Part shown: one piece after another, positions 37,370 to 46,468 of the stretch
Numbering within the stretch: the first letter of the stretch is position 1
Layout: each line of letters opens with the position of its first letter
Assembly (NCBI GenBank): GCA_002030045.1
Contig: LQBI01000001.1
Span: 207,538 to 271,537, forward strand
Reading direction: 5' to 3'
From: Candidatus Aegiribacteria sp. MLS_C
GTDB taxonomy: Bacteria; Fermentibacterota; Fermentibacteria; Fermentibacterales; JCC-6
DNA: 64,000 nt
Program-made: the position numbers and the translations under genes
The notes under the pieces: model-generated
Database searches by the model: none
Told to the model about the DNA's origin: nothing
What the model saw: only the letters and a program-made list of their open reading frames with translations

Positions 37370-38011
37370 ATGATCGGACTGGAAGGGTTGAGGTCGGAGT
37401 GGAACGGAAATACGATGTGGTCATACTTGGGGCGGGTACTGCGGGGCTCTCGGCCCCCCTTCGATCCCTCCACCCTTCAGGTCGGAGATCTGCCGATGTT
37501 CCTGGCCGGGGACGTGAACCGCAGGCACCCTGTGCTTCACGAGGCCTCCGACGACGGAAGGATAGCTGGTTACAACGCGATCGCTGAGAAACCCTCCGCC
37601 TTCCTGCGCAAGGCGAGGATGGGAGTGGTGTTCACCCATCCCTCGATCGCTTCCGTGGGAGTGGGTCCCGGCATGCGGGGGACCGTGACGGGCGAATACG
37701 ACTACGACGACCAGGGCAGGGCTGTGATGACCTCCAGGAACGGAGGACTGGTGAGGGTCTACGCCGCTTCCAACGACAGCAGGATACTGGGTGCCTCCCT
37801 GGTGTCACCGGGAGGGGAGCACACGGCACACCTTGCAGCCTGGGCGGTCCAGTGCGGCATGACCGTATTTGAAATGCTTCAGATGCCCTACTACCATCCC
37901 ACCCTGGAAGAGGGGCTGAGAAGCGCGGTGAGGGATGCCGCGCGAAAGCTTCTGGTAAGGGAGGAGGGACAGGCCCTGCCGGAGCTTCCCCTGGGCCGTT
38001 CGGGACCTTAG
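37370..38011 (+). pseudogene. Lipoamide-dehydrogenase-like flavoprotein with large internal deletion
   Basis: GTG 37399 (GAGGTCGGA ahead) opens the FAD-binding start VERKYDVVILGAGTAGLSA. After the run of six C at about 37454-37459 the protein similarity jumps to another frame and to the far C-terminal part: PFDPSTLQVGDLPMFLAGDVN, HEASDDGRIAGYNAI and the dimerisation domain ending in YYHPTLEEGLRSAVRDA. About 250 residues (rest of FAD domain, redox Cys pair, NAD domain) are missing and the frame is not restored. Frame two stays open from ATG 37370, so a 213-residue remnant could still be made, but it cannot be an active dehydrogenase. An assembly collapse is the alternative. Confidence 0.8.
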
Positions 38012-38026
38012 GTCGTTCCGCGGGTA

Positions 38027-38056
38027 TTGACATGGATGGCCGGGGGTAAATAATAA
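38027..38056 (+). promoter_or_regulatory. Promoter for the ferritin-like gene
   Basis: TTGACA (38027-38032) with an 18-bp spacer to TAATAA (38051-38056), in an AT-rich -10 region. Predicted leader of about 78 nt. Confidence 0.5.
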
Positions 38057-38139
38057 ACGAACTGTACCCATGACATCCCCATCGCAGGATGTGGATGGAA
38101 CACGGGCTGTCGTGCCCGGACAATGAGGAAAGGAAAGAG

Positions 38140-38679
38140 ATGGCGGAGAATAGCAGGGAAGAGCGCAGACAGGCGGTCATCGAAGTACTGAACGAGGCAA
38201 GGAAGATGGAGCTTCATGCCATAGTGCAGTACATGAACCAGCATTACGGGCTGGATGACATGGATTACGGAGAACTGGCGGGAAAGATAAAGCTTATAGC
38301 CATCGACGAGATGAAGCACGCCGAGGACTTCGCCGAAAGGATCAAGGAGCTGGGCGGGGAACCGACCACGGACAGGGCGGCCGAAGTTGTGCCCGGCCAG
38401 GCGGTGGAGAAGATATTCAAGTTCGACAGCGGCCTGGAGGACGATACCATTGACAGGTACAGCAAGTTCGAGGCGGTCTGCAGGGAGAACGGTGATACCA
38501 TCACAGCCAAGCTGTTCGAGCGTATCATCGACGAGGAGCAGATCCACCTCAACTACTTCGACGACATCGACGACCACATCGAGAAACTCGGCAAGAACTT
38601 CCTCGCCCGCAAAGCGGGGACACCCTCGGACACGGGGCTTACCATTCTCGGTTTCGTGGCGCAGCAGGGCGGCGAGTAG
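38140..38679 (+). CDS. Ferritin-like protein (bacterioferritin type)
   Basis: 179 aa, four-helix ferritin-like diiron protein. Metal ligands in ferritin order: Glu in NEARKMELHAIVQYMNQHYG, ExxH in DEMKHAEDFAERIKELGGEP, Glu in SKFEAVCRENGD and ExxH in IDEEQIHLNYFDDIDDHIEK. The length and ELGGEPTTD loop favour bacterioferritin/Dps-like over rubrerythrin, and there is no rubredoxin tail. It stores or detoxifies iron in the cytosol. ATG 38140 has AGGAAAGAG upstream; the earlier ATG (38089) is too close to the promoter to be preferred. Confidence 0.86.
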   Translation: MAENSREERRQAVIEVLNEARKMELHAIVQYMNQHYGLDDMDYGELAGKIKLIAIDEMKHAEDFAERIKELGGEPTTDRAAEVVPGQAVEKIFKFDSGLEDDTIDRYSKFEAVCRENGDTITAKLFERIIDEEQIHLNYFDDIDDHIEKLGKNFLARKAGTPSDTGLTILGFVAQQGGE

Positions 38680-38888
38680 AGGCTGCGGGACCGCTGGGGG
38701 CCTTCAGGTCAGGAGTCCCCCTCCGCTTCTCCGGTGATCCTTCTTCGGAACCTCTGCAGTACCCTTATCATTCCGGTTCTTCACTTGAACAAGCGGGGCA
38801 TTTTGAATCCGGCGGTCGGATAACGATCTTCCGGGCATGGTTTTAGGTGTTTCCCGCATCGGTCCGTGCAGTAGACTTCGCACGGTTC

Positions 38889-38916
38889 TTGTCCTTATAT
38901 TACCTGTTCGCATAAT
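38889..38916 (+). promoter_or_regulatory. Promoter for ppdK
   Basis: TTGTCC (38889-38894), 16-bp spacer, CATAAT (38911-38916; five of six -10 bases). Predicted leader of about 20 nt with AGAGAGG before ATG 38944. The rest of 38680-38888 shows no gene or clear hairpin. Confidence 0.55.
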
Positions 38917-38943
38917 CCGTGCCACACCTGAAGAGAGGTTCTC

Positions 38944-41721
38944 ATGAACAAGACCAAGTATGTCTTTTTTTTCGGAGGAGACAGGACCGAAGGCGATCGC
39001 AGCCAGAAGGAGCTTCTTGGTGGCAAGGGGGCCAACCTGGCCGAGATGACGAGGCTTGGACTGCCGGTGCCACCAGGGTTCACCATTTCCACACAGGCCT
39101 GCGCTGCCTACTACAGCGAGGGTATTAGAGGAGCCTGGCCCGAAGGTCTCGAGGAGGAGGTCAGGGAGAAGCTGGCACTCCTTGAAGAGATCACCGGCAA
39201 GGAATTCGGCAAGGGTGAAGATCCGCTGCTTGTCTCGGTGAGGAGCGGGGCGGCAGTATCCATGCCCGGAATGATGGACACGGTCCTGAACCTCGGCATG
39301 AACCGGAAGTCCATAGAGTCGCTCATCAGCAGGACGGGCAATCCCCGATTCGTATGGGACGCCTACAGAAGGTTCATACAGATGTTCGGTGATGTCGTGA
39401 TGGGAATACCCCACCACAGCTTCGAGGAGGCCCTGGAGGTCATCAAGTCCCGCCGAGGATTGGAACTGGACACCGAGCTGACGACAGAGGACCTGAAGGC
39501 TGTGGTGGAGAGCTTCAGGGAGATATACGACCGGGAGATAGGGGAACACTTCCCAGAGGAACCCTGGGAACAGCTCAAGCTGTCCATCGATGCGGTCTTC
39601 GGTTCCTGGAACAACAACAGGGCTATCCGTTACCGCGAGATCAACGGAATAACGGGTCTCTTCGGCACCGCCGTCAACGTGCAGACCATGGTCTTCGGCA
39701 ACATGGGAGACAGCTCGGGCACCGGTGTATGCTTCACCCGAGACCCGGCCAGCGGTGAGAACGAGTTCTATGGCGAGTACCTGATGAACGCACAGGGCGA
39801 GGACGTGGTGGCCGGCATAAGGACCCCGAAGCCGATATCCACACTCAGGGATGTCAACGAGAAGGCCTACAGTGAACTCCTGGCCATCAGGAGCAGGCTT
39901 GAGGAGCACTACCTGGACATGCAGGACGTGGAGTTCACCATTCAGGACGGCAAGCTCTACATACTTCAGACCAGGGCCGGCAAGAGGACCGTCTTCGCTG
40001 CGCTGAACATAGCCGTTGATATGGTCCGGGAGGGTCTGATAGATGAGAAGACGGCCCTGATGAGGGTTCCCACGGGCAGTTTCAACCAGCTGTTCGCGCC
40101 GGTGCTCGGCAGGGAGAGCAAAAAGCAGGCACAGTACCTCACGACCGGTCTCAGCGCATCTCCCGGAGGCGCCTGCGGCAGGGCCGTTTTCAGCGCCGAT
40201 GATGCGGAGGAATGGGCAGCGAGGAATGAGAATGTCATCCTCTGCCGCAAGGAGACCAGCCCCGAGGACATCGGTGGCATGTCGGTGGCGAAGGGCATCA
40301 TCACCTCAAGGGGCGGTATGACCTCCCATGCAGCCGTGGTGGCGAGGGGTATGGGCACTCCCTGCGTCGCCGGGGCCAGCGACCTCAGCGTCGACTCGAC
40401 AGCAAAAAGGATAAAATGCGGCGATGTTTTGATCAGGGAAGGTGACGTCATAGCGCTTGACGGATTCACGGGAGAGGTCTTCGCCGGAGAGGTGAAGGTC
40501 AAACCTTCCGAGATACTGACCATATCCTCCGGGGAGGGAGAACCGGCGGATTCCAGGCTCTACATGAACTATTCGCAGCTCATGGAATGGGCCGACAAGT
40601 ACAGGAGGCTGGGAGTCAGGACCAATGCGGAGACCGTGAGGGACACCACCGTGGCCGTCAATTTCGGTGCCCAGGGAATAGGGCTCTGCAGGACCGAGCA
40701 CATGTTCTTCGGAGAGGACAGGATCGTATCCTTCAGGAAGCTGATACTCGTCGCCGACGAGGTGAAGAAGCTCAGGGAGCAGATAGACGCCCGGGATGGG
40801 GATACCTCCGACCTCGAGGAGCAGCTGGCCGATCCGCTGGAGGATTACAACGAAGCCCTGAACGAACTTCTTCCCCTTCAGAAGGGCGATTTTGCCGGGA
40901 TCTTCAGGGTCCTGGACGGCCGTCCGTGCACCATAAGGCTGCTGGATCCTCCCCTGCACGAGTTCCTGCCCCACGACGACGCGGGACAGAGGGAGATGGC
41001 GGAGAACATGGGCGTGCCAGTTGAGAAGATAAGGCGCACCGTGGAGAAGCTGCACGAGTTCAACCCCATGCTGGGGCACAGGGGATGCAGGCTCGGGCTT
41101 ACCTATCCCGAGGTGTCGGACATGCAGGTACTGGCCATCATGGAGGCCGCGATCGAGGTCAAGGCCGGAGGAAAGGAAGTCCGCCCCGAGATAATGATTC
41201 CCCTGGTGGGCCATCCCGAAGAACTCAGGATCGCCAGGGAAAGGGCTCAGAAGGTCATCGACGACCTCCTGAAGAAGGAGGGGCTGCCCGCCGACCACAT
41301 CGACTACAGGATAGGTACGATGATCGAGATACCAAGGGCGGTGATGGACGCGGCAAGGATAGCCGAATACGCCGACTTCTTCAGCTTCGGGACCAACGAC
41401 CTCACACAGATGGCATGCGGTTTCTCCAGGGACGACGCGGGAGCTTTCCTGGACGACTACGTCCGAATGGGCATATATGATGTGGATCCTTTCACCACCA
41501 TCGACGTCAGCGGTGTGGGCCGCTTCGTGGAGATGGGGGTGAGGGAGGGAAGGAAGACCAGGCCCGACCTGAAGATAGGGGTCTGCGGCGAGCATGGCGG
41601 AGACCCCGGGTCCATCAGGTTCTTCAACGGCGCCGGTCTCGACTACGTGTCCTGTTCGCCCTTCAGGGTCCCCGTGGCCAGACTGGCAGCCGCCCAGGCG
41701 ATCATTGAGGGCGAGAGCTGA
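38944..41721 (+). CDS. ppdK: Pyruvate, phosphate dikinase
   Basis: 925 aa, typical. It interconverts pyruvate + ATP + Pi and PEP + AMP + PPi. The ATP-grasp N-terminus has LLGGKGANLAEMTRLGLPVPPGFTI; the phospho-His swivelling domain has GGMTSHAAVVARGMGTPCVAG (His462); the TIM-barrel C-domain has RTEHMFFG, the DLTQMACGFSRDDAG active-site loop and the GVCGEHGGDPGSIRFF catalytic-Cys motif. It probably serves glycolysis/gluconeogenesis with PPi economy. It has its own promoter and is followed after 42 nt by a diguanylate cyclase gene. Confidence 0.97.
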   Translation: MNKTKYVFFFGGDRTEGDRSQKELLGGKGANLAEMTRLGLPVPPGFTISTQACAAYYSEGIRGAWPEGLEEEVREKLALLEEITGKEFGKGEDPLLVSVRSGAAVSMPGMMDTVLNLGMNRKSIESLISRTGNPRFVWDAYRRFIQMFGDVVMGIPHHSFEEALEVIKSRRGLELDTELTTEDLKAVVESFREIYDREIGEHFPEEPWEQLKLSIDAVFGSWNNNRAIRYREINGITGLFGTAVNVQTMVFGNMGDSSGTGVCFTRDPASGENEFYGEYLMNAQGEDVVAGIRTPKPISTLRDVNEKAYSELLAIRSRLEEHYLDMQDVEFTIQDGKLYILQTRAGKRTVFAALNIAVDMVREGLIDEKTALMRVPTGSFNQLFAPVLGRESKKQAQYLTTGLSASPGGACGRAVFSADDAEEWAARNENVILCRKETSPEDIGGMSVAKGIITSRGGMTSHAAVVARGMGTPCVAGASDLSVDSTAKRIKCGDVLIREGDVIALDGFTGEVFAGEVKVKPSEILTISSGEGEPADSRLYMNYSQLMEWADKYRRLGVRTNAETVRDTTVAVNFGAQGIGLCRTEHMFFGEDRIVSFRKLILVADEVKKLREQIDARDGDTSDLEEQLADPLEDYNEALNELLPLQKGDFAGIFRVLDGRPCTIRLLDPPLHEFLPHDDAGQREMAENMGVPVEKIRRTVEKLHEFNPMLGHRGCRLGLTYPEVSDMQVLAIMEAAIEVKAGGKEVRPEIMIPLVGHPEELRIARERAQKVIDDLLKKEGLPADHIDYRIGTMIEIPRAVMDAARIAEYADFFSFGTNDLTQMACGFSRDDAGAFLDDYVRMGIYDVDPFTTIDVSGVGRFVEMGVREGRKTRPDLKIGVCGEHGGDPGSIRFFNGAGLDYVSCSPFRVPVARLAAAQAIIEGES

Positions 41722-41763
41722 CGACATCCGGACCGAGGCGACGTCGGAAAGTATCAGGCAGCC

Positions 41764-44184
41764 ATGAACGGCAGTGGAACGGTAGTACTGGCAGACAGTG
41801 ACGCGGGGCTTGTCCAGGTGCTGGGAAAGGTCCTCAGACTGGACGGGTTCGAAGTCGTGGAGTGTTCCACAGGCATGGAAGTGATAGACAGGGCGGTGGC
41901 CTCACCGCCCTGTCTGATAGTCTGCGGCTACTTCCTTCCTCTTCTGGACGGCCTGAAGGTCTGCCGCTACCTGAAGAGGGAACCTTCCGTATCAGGAGTG
42001 CCTTTCGTGCTCCTCACCCCAGGCATAGATCCCTATCTGAGACAGAGGTCCGAATGGGCCGGAGTGGAAGCGGTGCGGGAGCTTCCGGTTCGCTCAGAGG
42101 ATTTTCTCTCGCTCTGCCGCAGTCTGGCCATGGAGAGCCCCGTGCATCGAAGCGCCGGGATCACCAGGACCTCCCTTACCGACAGGGAGTCCGTCCTGGA
42201 GAAGCTCTGCGCATACCTGGAGACCAGGGTCAACCGGCTGGAGGCCATCTGGCACCTGACAGAGGAGCTTGGCAGGACTATGAGCGTACGGGAGATATTC
42301 CGAAGGATGGCCAACGGAATACTCACCGGTCTCAGCTTCGACAGGGTGTGGCTTTCCAGGTACCTTGAGCAGACCGATGAACTGGTAACCGAGGTTGCCA
42401 GGGGAAGGAACCTTGGCGACGTGTCCGGGTCCATTCATGTGAGGGATCATACGGAACTGCCGCTGGGAATAGCCGTGAGAGAGATGGTGCAGGTGGTGTC
42501 GGGAGACCTTGACCTGCCCGACGAGAGACTGTGGTGGACAGGCACCTCCGATTACGTGGACACACCCCTGATAGCGGCGGGGAAACCGATAGGTCTCATA
42601 AGGTGCGATCGTTCGCTTACCGGCAGGAAGATCGAGAAGTCGGACCTGGAGGCGCTCAGGCAGTACTCCGCGCATGCCGCTGAAGCCATACTGAACGCGA
42701 TGATACTCGAGGACGTCACGGACGAGCGGGAGCAGATGTCCGCCATCATGAACAGCCTTGATTCCGGCATACTCGTGGTTGACAACTCCGGTGTGATACT
42801 CCAGGCCACCTCCAGACTGGGAGAGCTCTTCGGCAAGAGCACGGCAGACCTCAGGGGACGTCCCGTCCGGGAGGCCCTGCCGATACTGGCCTCGGGCGGT
42901 GAGAACCCCTTTCAGACTGCCCTCCAGGGGGAGAAACCCGTACTGAACCAGTCGGTCCACCTGGGAAGAGCCGGCACTCCGGACCGGGTGATGGACGTCA
43001 GCTATCTTCCGTTCCAGAGGGCGGGGCACTTCGCCGGAATAGTCATAATGGCCAACGACGTCACGGAGAGCTACACGCTCCGTGAGAGTCTCAGAAAGAA
43101 GAACGAGCAGCTGGAGACCATCTCGGTGATAGGAAGCGAACTGAACTCCACACAGGACCTGGACAGGATCTGCACGGAGGTGGTCAAGGCCCTCAGGAGG
43201 TTCTTCCCCTCCGAAGCCGTAGCCGTCTTCCTGGCCGAAGGCAGCCGCGAGAACATGATACCGAACTCCGTCAAAGTAGCTGCCACGACCGGCTATGACA
43301 GGGAGACCGATCCCCAGGGTCTCATCATCAAGATAAGCGAGACCGCCGGTCTGCGGAGTTCGGAGCCCGACGACACCTATTCACAGGGTGTGGTGGCCAG
43401 CGCCATCAATACGAGAAAGGCCGTCAACGTAAGGCAGGTCCGCGAGGACAGACGTTACGTCGAGAACCTGCCGGGAACCAGGAGCGAACTGGCCGTGCCG
43501 ATGATCGTCCAGGACAGGGTGGTGGGGGTCATCGATATCCAGAGCCCTGCACCCGCCAAGTTCAATTCCGAGTCGGAGAGGACCGTGGTCGCCCTGGCAA
43601 ACCACGCCGCAACTGCGGTGGAGAACGCCATGCTGCATTCCAGGATACTCAGCCTCGCCAGAAAGGACAAGCTCACGGGCCTGGGCAACCTTCGATACCT
43701 AGAGGAGAAGCTGGAGGAGGAGTTCAGGAGGACCGACAGGTCCAACTTCCCCTTCTCCCTGATCATGATGGACATCGACGACTTCAAGCACTACAACGAC
43801 TCATGGGGACACCTGATGGGCAACACCCTGCTCAGGACGGTCGTCAAGTCGATGGCCAACGCCATCAGGGAAGTGGACGTCCTCATCCGATACGGAGGCG
43901 AGGAGTTCGTCTGCATCCTGCCCTTCACCAGCGAGCAGGAGGCGGCGGAGATAGCCGAGCGGATAAGGAAGAAGGTGGTGGAATCCTCATACGTCATCCC
44001 GCATTCTGAACAGCAGCCCCTCGGAATGGTAAGCATCAGTCTTGGTGTCTCTACCTACCTCACCGACGTCGGCGACAGGAACATGCTGCTCAAGTATGCC
44101 GACCAGCGCATGTACATGGCCAAGCGTGCCGGCAAGAACAAGGTGGTCGCTCCCGCCCTGGGCAACTGCCAGTTCGCCGGCTGA
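41764..44184 (+). CDS. Multidomain diguanylate cyclase (degenerate REC-GAF-PAS-GAF-GGDEF)
   Basis: 806 aa. Receiver-like domain (1-125) in which the expected phospho-Asp block reads LIVCGYFLPLLDG, with Gly at the Asp position, so phosphorylation is unlikely. GAF-like domain (about 155-315), PAS domain (about 325-445, MNSLDSGILVVDNSGVILQA), second GAF (about 460-630, FFPSEAVAVFLAEG, GVIDIQSPAPAKFN) and GGDEF domain (about 640-800). The active site is GGEEF at 711-715 with an I-site REVD at 702-705, so it should make cyclic-di-GMP with feedback inhibition. It is cytosolic and probably responds to small ligands. Transcription likely ends at the terminator at 44248-44277. Confidence 0.92.
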   Translation: MNGSGTVVLADSDAGLVQVLGKVLRLDGFEVVECSTGMEVIDRAVASPPCLIVCGYFLPLLDGLKVCRYLKREPSVSGVPFVLLTPGIDPYLRQRSEWAGVEAVRELPVRSEDFLSLCRSLAMESPVHRSAGITRTSLTDRESVLEKLCAYLETRVNRLEAIWHLTEELGRTMSVREIFRRMANGILTGLSFDRVWLSRYLEQTDELVTEVARGRNLGDVSGSIHVRDHTELPLGIAVREMVQVVSGDLDLPDERLWWTGTSDYVDTPLIAAGKPIGLIRCDRSLTGRKIEKSDLEALRQYSAHAAEAILNAMILEDVTDEREQMSAIMNSLDSGILVVDNSGVILQATSRLGELFGKSTADLRGRPVREALPILASGGENPFQTALQGEKPVLNQSVHLGRAGTPDRVMDVSYLPFQRAGHFAGIVIMANDVTESYTLRESLRKKNEQLETISVIGSELNSTQDLDRICTEVVKALRRFFPSEAVAVFLAEGSRENMIPNSVKVAATTGYDRETDPQGLIIKISETAGLRSSEPDDTYSQGVVASAINTRKAVNVRQVREDRRYVENLPGTRSELAVPMIVQDRVVGVIDIQSPAPAKFNSESERTVVALANHAATAVENAMLHSRILSLARKDKLTGLGNLRYLEEKLEEEFRRTDRSNFPFSLIMMDIDDFKHYNDSWGHLMGNTLLRTVVKSMANAIREVDVLIRYGGEEFVCILPFTSEQEAAEIAERIRKKVVESSYVIPHSEQQPLGMVSISLGVSTYLTDVGDRNMLLKYADQRMYMAKRAGKNKVVAPALGNCQFAG

Positions 44185-44223
44185 ATTCTCGGGGTCGAAT
44201 TCTCGGGGTCGATTCTCGGGGTC
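44183..44223 (+). repeat. Short tandem repeat, three units
   Basis: Two perfect 14-bp units GAATTCTCGGGGTC (44183-44196, 44197-44210) and a third missing one A (44211-44223). The first unit begins inside the TGA stop of the upstream gene, and the last runs into the long palindrome. Confidence 0.85.
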
Positions 44224-44310
44224 GTACGTTACTTAGGGTCACTTAGGGGGACGGAGGAATCGCCTCCGTCCCTTTTTCAGTGTAAGTGACCCTAAGTAAC
44301 GTACGACCCC
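44218..44310. repeat. 93-bp nested palindrome with 28-bp perfect arms (MITE/REP-like)
   Basis: Bases 44218-44245 (GGGGTCGTACGTTACTTAGG...) are the perfect reverse complement of 44283-44310. The core holds a terminator hairpin. No flanking target duplication or transposase was seen. Non-autonomous miniature elements and REP units mobilised by RAYT transposases look like this; a bidirectional terminator is the simpler reading. Confidence 0.85.
44248..44277 (+). terminator. Rho-independent terminator after the diguanylate cyclase gene
   Basis: A perfect 10-bp stem GGGACGGAGG (44248-44257) / CCTCCGTCCC (44263-44272), 5-nt loop AATCG and TTTTT at 44273-44277. It sits in the centre of the 93-bp palindrome. 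Confidence 0.88.
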
Positions 44311-44418
44311 CCGATACACGAGCCGGTCAGGCTAGCAGCGAGGGCATGTCTTTGGTAGATTCACTATTCATGAGTGTTTTGGCACCTGACACCTCCCATC
44401 TCTTTTCTGGAAGGCACA

Positions 44419-45525
44419 ATGGCATACGATGTTGTCCTGAGGTCGGGGTTCGAAGGTTACCACAGGGCTGCCATAAGGTCCGCGCTTCAGGACATGCTGG
44501 ATCTTTCCGGGGGCTGGCCCGATGAGGTGGTTCCGGGAGCCGTCGTGCTTCTCAAGGTCAACATGCTCTCCGCCAAGGAACCTCACAGGGCGATAACAAC
44601 GCATCCGGAGGTGGTGGCGGCCATGGCCGAGCTTCTTCTCGAAAGGGGCTGCAGGGTACAGGTCGGTGACAGTCCCGGCGGCGCAGTCAAGGGTATAGAG
44701 CGATACTGGAAGCGATGCGGCTATTCGGACCTGGCCGGTGAGCTGGACATCGAGCTGGTGAACTTCGAGAGGTCCGGTTCTTCCGAGGTGGAGGTGCGCG
44801 GCAGGGTGTACAACATAGCGAAGCCCCTGCTGGAGGCCGACGCGGTGATCAACATGTGCAAGTTCAAGACACACGGTATATGCCGGCTGACCAACGCAGT
44901 GAAAAACATGTTCGGAGCGGTGCCGGGACTTGGGAAGGCGATACTGCACAGCCGGGCCGTGAGACCCAGTGATTTCGCCGAGGTTGTTGTGGACGTCTAC
45001 TCCGCTGTGCCCTGTGTCCTTCATGTTATGGACGCCGTACTGGCCATGGACGGAAAGGGTCCGAGCACCGACGGCCATCCCAGGGAGGACGGCATCCTCG
45101 GCCTGGCGGGGGACGGTGTATGTCTCGATATGGTAATGTCGGATCTGGCGGGCCTCCCTTCCATGAAGCTCAGGACCAACAAAGCCGCTCTTGACAGGGG
45201 TCTCGGAAAGGAACCATGTGATATCGCGGTCCATGGCAGGGAAGACTGCCTACTGGAGGACTTCAGGATACCCAGGGAGAGCTTCTACAACCTGCTTCCG
45301 CCATTCCTGGGAGGGGTGGCCAGGTATCTGTTCAAGAAGGCGCCCAGGGCCAACGAACGCTGCATAGGGTGCGGCGTTTGCGCGGAAGCGTGCCCCGTCG
45401 GGGCCATCAGGATAGTGAACGGGAAGGCCGTGATGAACAGGAGGAAGTGCATCATGTGCCTCTGTTGCCACGAACTCTGCCCCGAACGGGCGGTGGACAT
45501 CAGGATACCCTTCGGGAGGGGATGA
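44419..45525 (+). CDS. DUF362 protein with C-terminal 2x[4Fe-4S] ferredoxin domain
   Basis: 368 aa. The DUF362 region (1-290) has VVLLKVNMLSAKEPHRAITTHPEVVAAMAE, INMCKFKTHGICRLTNAVKNMFGAVPG and the DAVLAMDGKGPS block. Residues about 310-360 carry two cluster motifs, CIGCGVCAEACPVGAI and CIMCLCCHELCPERAV. DUF362 proteins are thought to be iron-sulfur redox proteins but their reaction is unknown. ATG 44419 has GGAAGG upstream; earlier in-frame codons lack a site. One base separates its stop from the acyltransferase ATG. It heads the long directon 44419-56697. Confidence 0.88.
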   Translation: MAYDVVLRSGFEGYHRAAIRSALQDMLDLSGGWPDEVVPGAVVLLKVNMLSAKEPHRAITTHPEVVAAMAELLLERGCRVQVGDSPGGAVKGIERYWKRCGYSDLAGELDIELVNFERSGSSEVEVRGRVYNIAKPLLEADAVINMCKFKTHGICRLTNAVKNMFGAVPGLGKAILHSRAVRPSDFAEVVVDVYSAVPCVLHVMDAVLAMDGKGPSTDGHPREDGILGLAGDGVCLDMVMSDLAGLPSMKLRTNKAALDRGLGKEPCDIAVHGREDCLLEDFRIPRESFYNLLPPFLGGVARYLFKKAPRANERCIGCGVCAEACPVGAIRIVNGKAVMNRRKCIMCLCCHELCPERAVDIRIPFGRG

Positions 45526-45526
45526 A

Positions 45527-46468
45527 ATGGCGGGCACAGGAAACCCTGGACTGAGCCACAGGTTCGAGTACGGCATTCTGAGAGCCGTGGCGTTCCTTGC
45601 CGGCCTGCTGCCCCTCCGCCTGGCGATTGCCGCCGGGGCGGCCCTGGGCTGGATCGCCTGGAGCGTCCTGGGCGTCAGGCGCCGAGTGGTGATGACCAAC
45701 CTCCGGCTTGCTTTCCATGAGGTTCCCGACAGGGATCTGAGAAGAATAGGGCGCAGGTCCTACATGAACTCGGGCAGGTTCATGATGGAATTCGCCAGGC
45801 AGCAGAGGCTGGGACGGGACCATATCGACAGGCACGTAAAGGTGGGAGACCCGGTAAGGCTGGAGGAACTCAGGAAAACACACGGTGCCCTCGTCATAAC
45901 CGGGCACTTCGGCAACTGGGAACTGTTCGGTATAGTATGCAGCTATATGCTGGGTGACGTGGCATTCCTGGTGGGCAGACAGAGCAACCGTCTGGTGGAC
46001 GGATACATCAACAGGATGAGGTCATGCCACGGGATCGAGCTGTACAACAGGCGTTCGGCTGTGAAGGGCGTGCTCACATCGATGAAGCGCGGCGGGTACG
46101 TGTGCTGGCTTTCGGACCAGGATGCCGGGGACAGCGGGGTGCCGGTGGACTTCTTCGGTCATCCCGCCTCGACCCCCCGTGGTGCAGCTGCGTTCTCGGT
46201 GAAGCTGGGAGTCCCCGTAGTGCCGGCGGTCCTGGAGAGACATGGAAACGGAGCTGACCACATACTGCTGATCGGTGAACCGGTGTACCCCCCCGAGGGC
46301 GTTCCTGTCGAGGAGGCGGAGACCCGGGTCACAGCGGAATACACTAAACAACTGGAGGAGTTCATCAGGAGGAGGCCGGACCTCTACTGGTGGGCCCACA
46401 GGAGATGGAAGAGCACGGGACTCTACTCCCGGGGCTCGAAAACGAACGGCAAGAGGCGGGAAACATGA
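45527..46468 (+). CDS. LpxL/HtrB-like lysophospholipid or lipid A acyltransferase
   Basis: 313 aa. An N-terminal membrane anchor (LAIAAGAALGWIAWSVLGVRRR) is followed by the family's VVMTNLRLAF motif. The catalytic HX4E motif is GHFGNWELFG (about 125-134). YVCWLSDQDAGDSGVPVDFFGHPASTPRGAA matches the acyl-acceptor block of lipid A late acyltransferases. It works on the cytoplasmic face of the inner membrane to add acyl chains to lipid A or a related lipid. Its last codons overlap the next DUF362 gene (ATGA). Confidence 0.87.
   Translation: MAGTGNPGLSHRFEYGILRAVAFLAGLLPLRLAIAAGAALGWIAWSVLGVRRRVVMTNLRLAFHEVPDRDLRRIGRRSYMNSGRFMMEFARQQRLGRDHIDRHVKVGDPVRLEELRKTHGALVITGHFGNWELFGIVCSYMLGDVAFLVGRQSNRLVDGYINRMRSCHGIELYNRRSAVKGVLTSMKRGGYVCWLSDQDAGDSGVPVDFFGHPASTPRGAAAFSVKLGVPVVPAVLERHGNGADHILLIGEPVYPPEGVPVEEAETRVTAEYTKQLEEFIRRRPDLYWWAHRRWKSTGLYSRGSKTNGKRRET

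Noticed and set aside
40306-41727. 473-residue minus frame opposite ppdK
   Set aside because: It is antisense to a conserved enzyme, has no recognisable motifs and shows the His/Gly/Pro-rich composition of a shadow frame.
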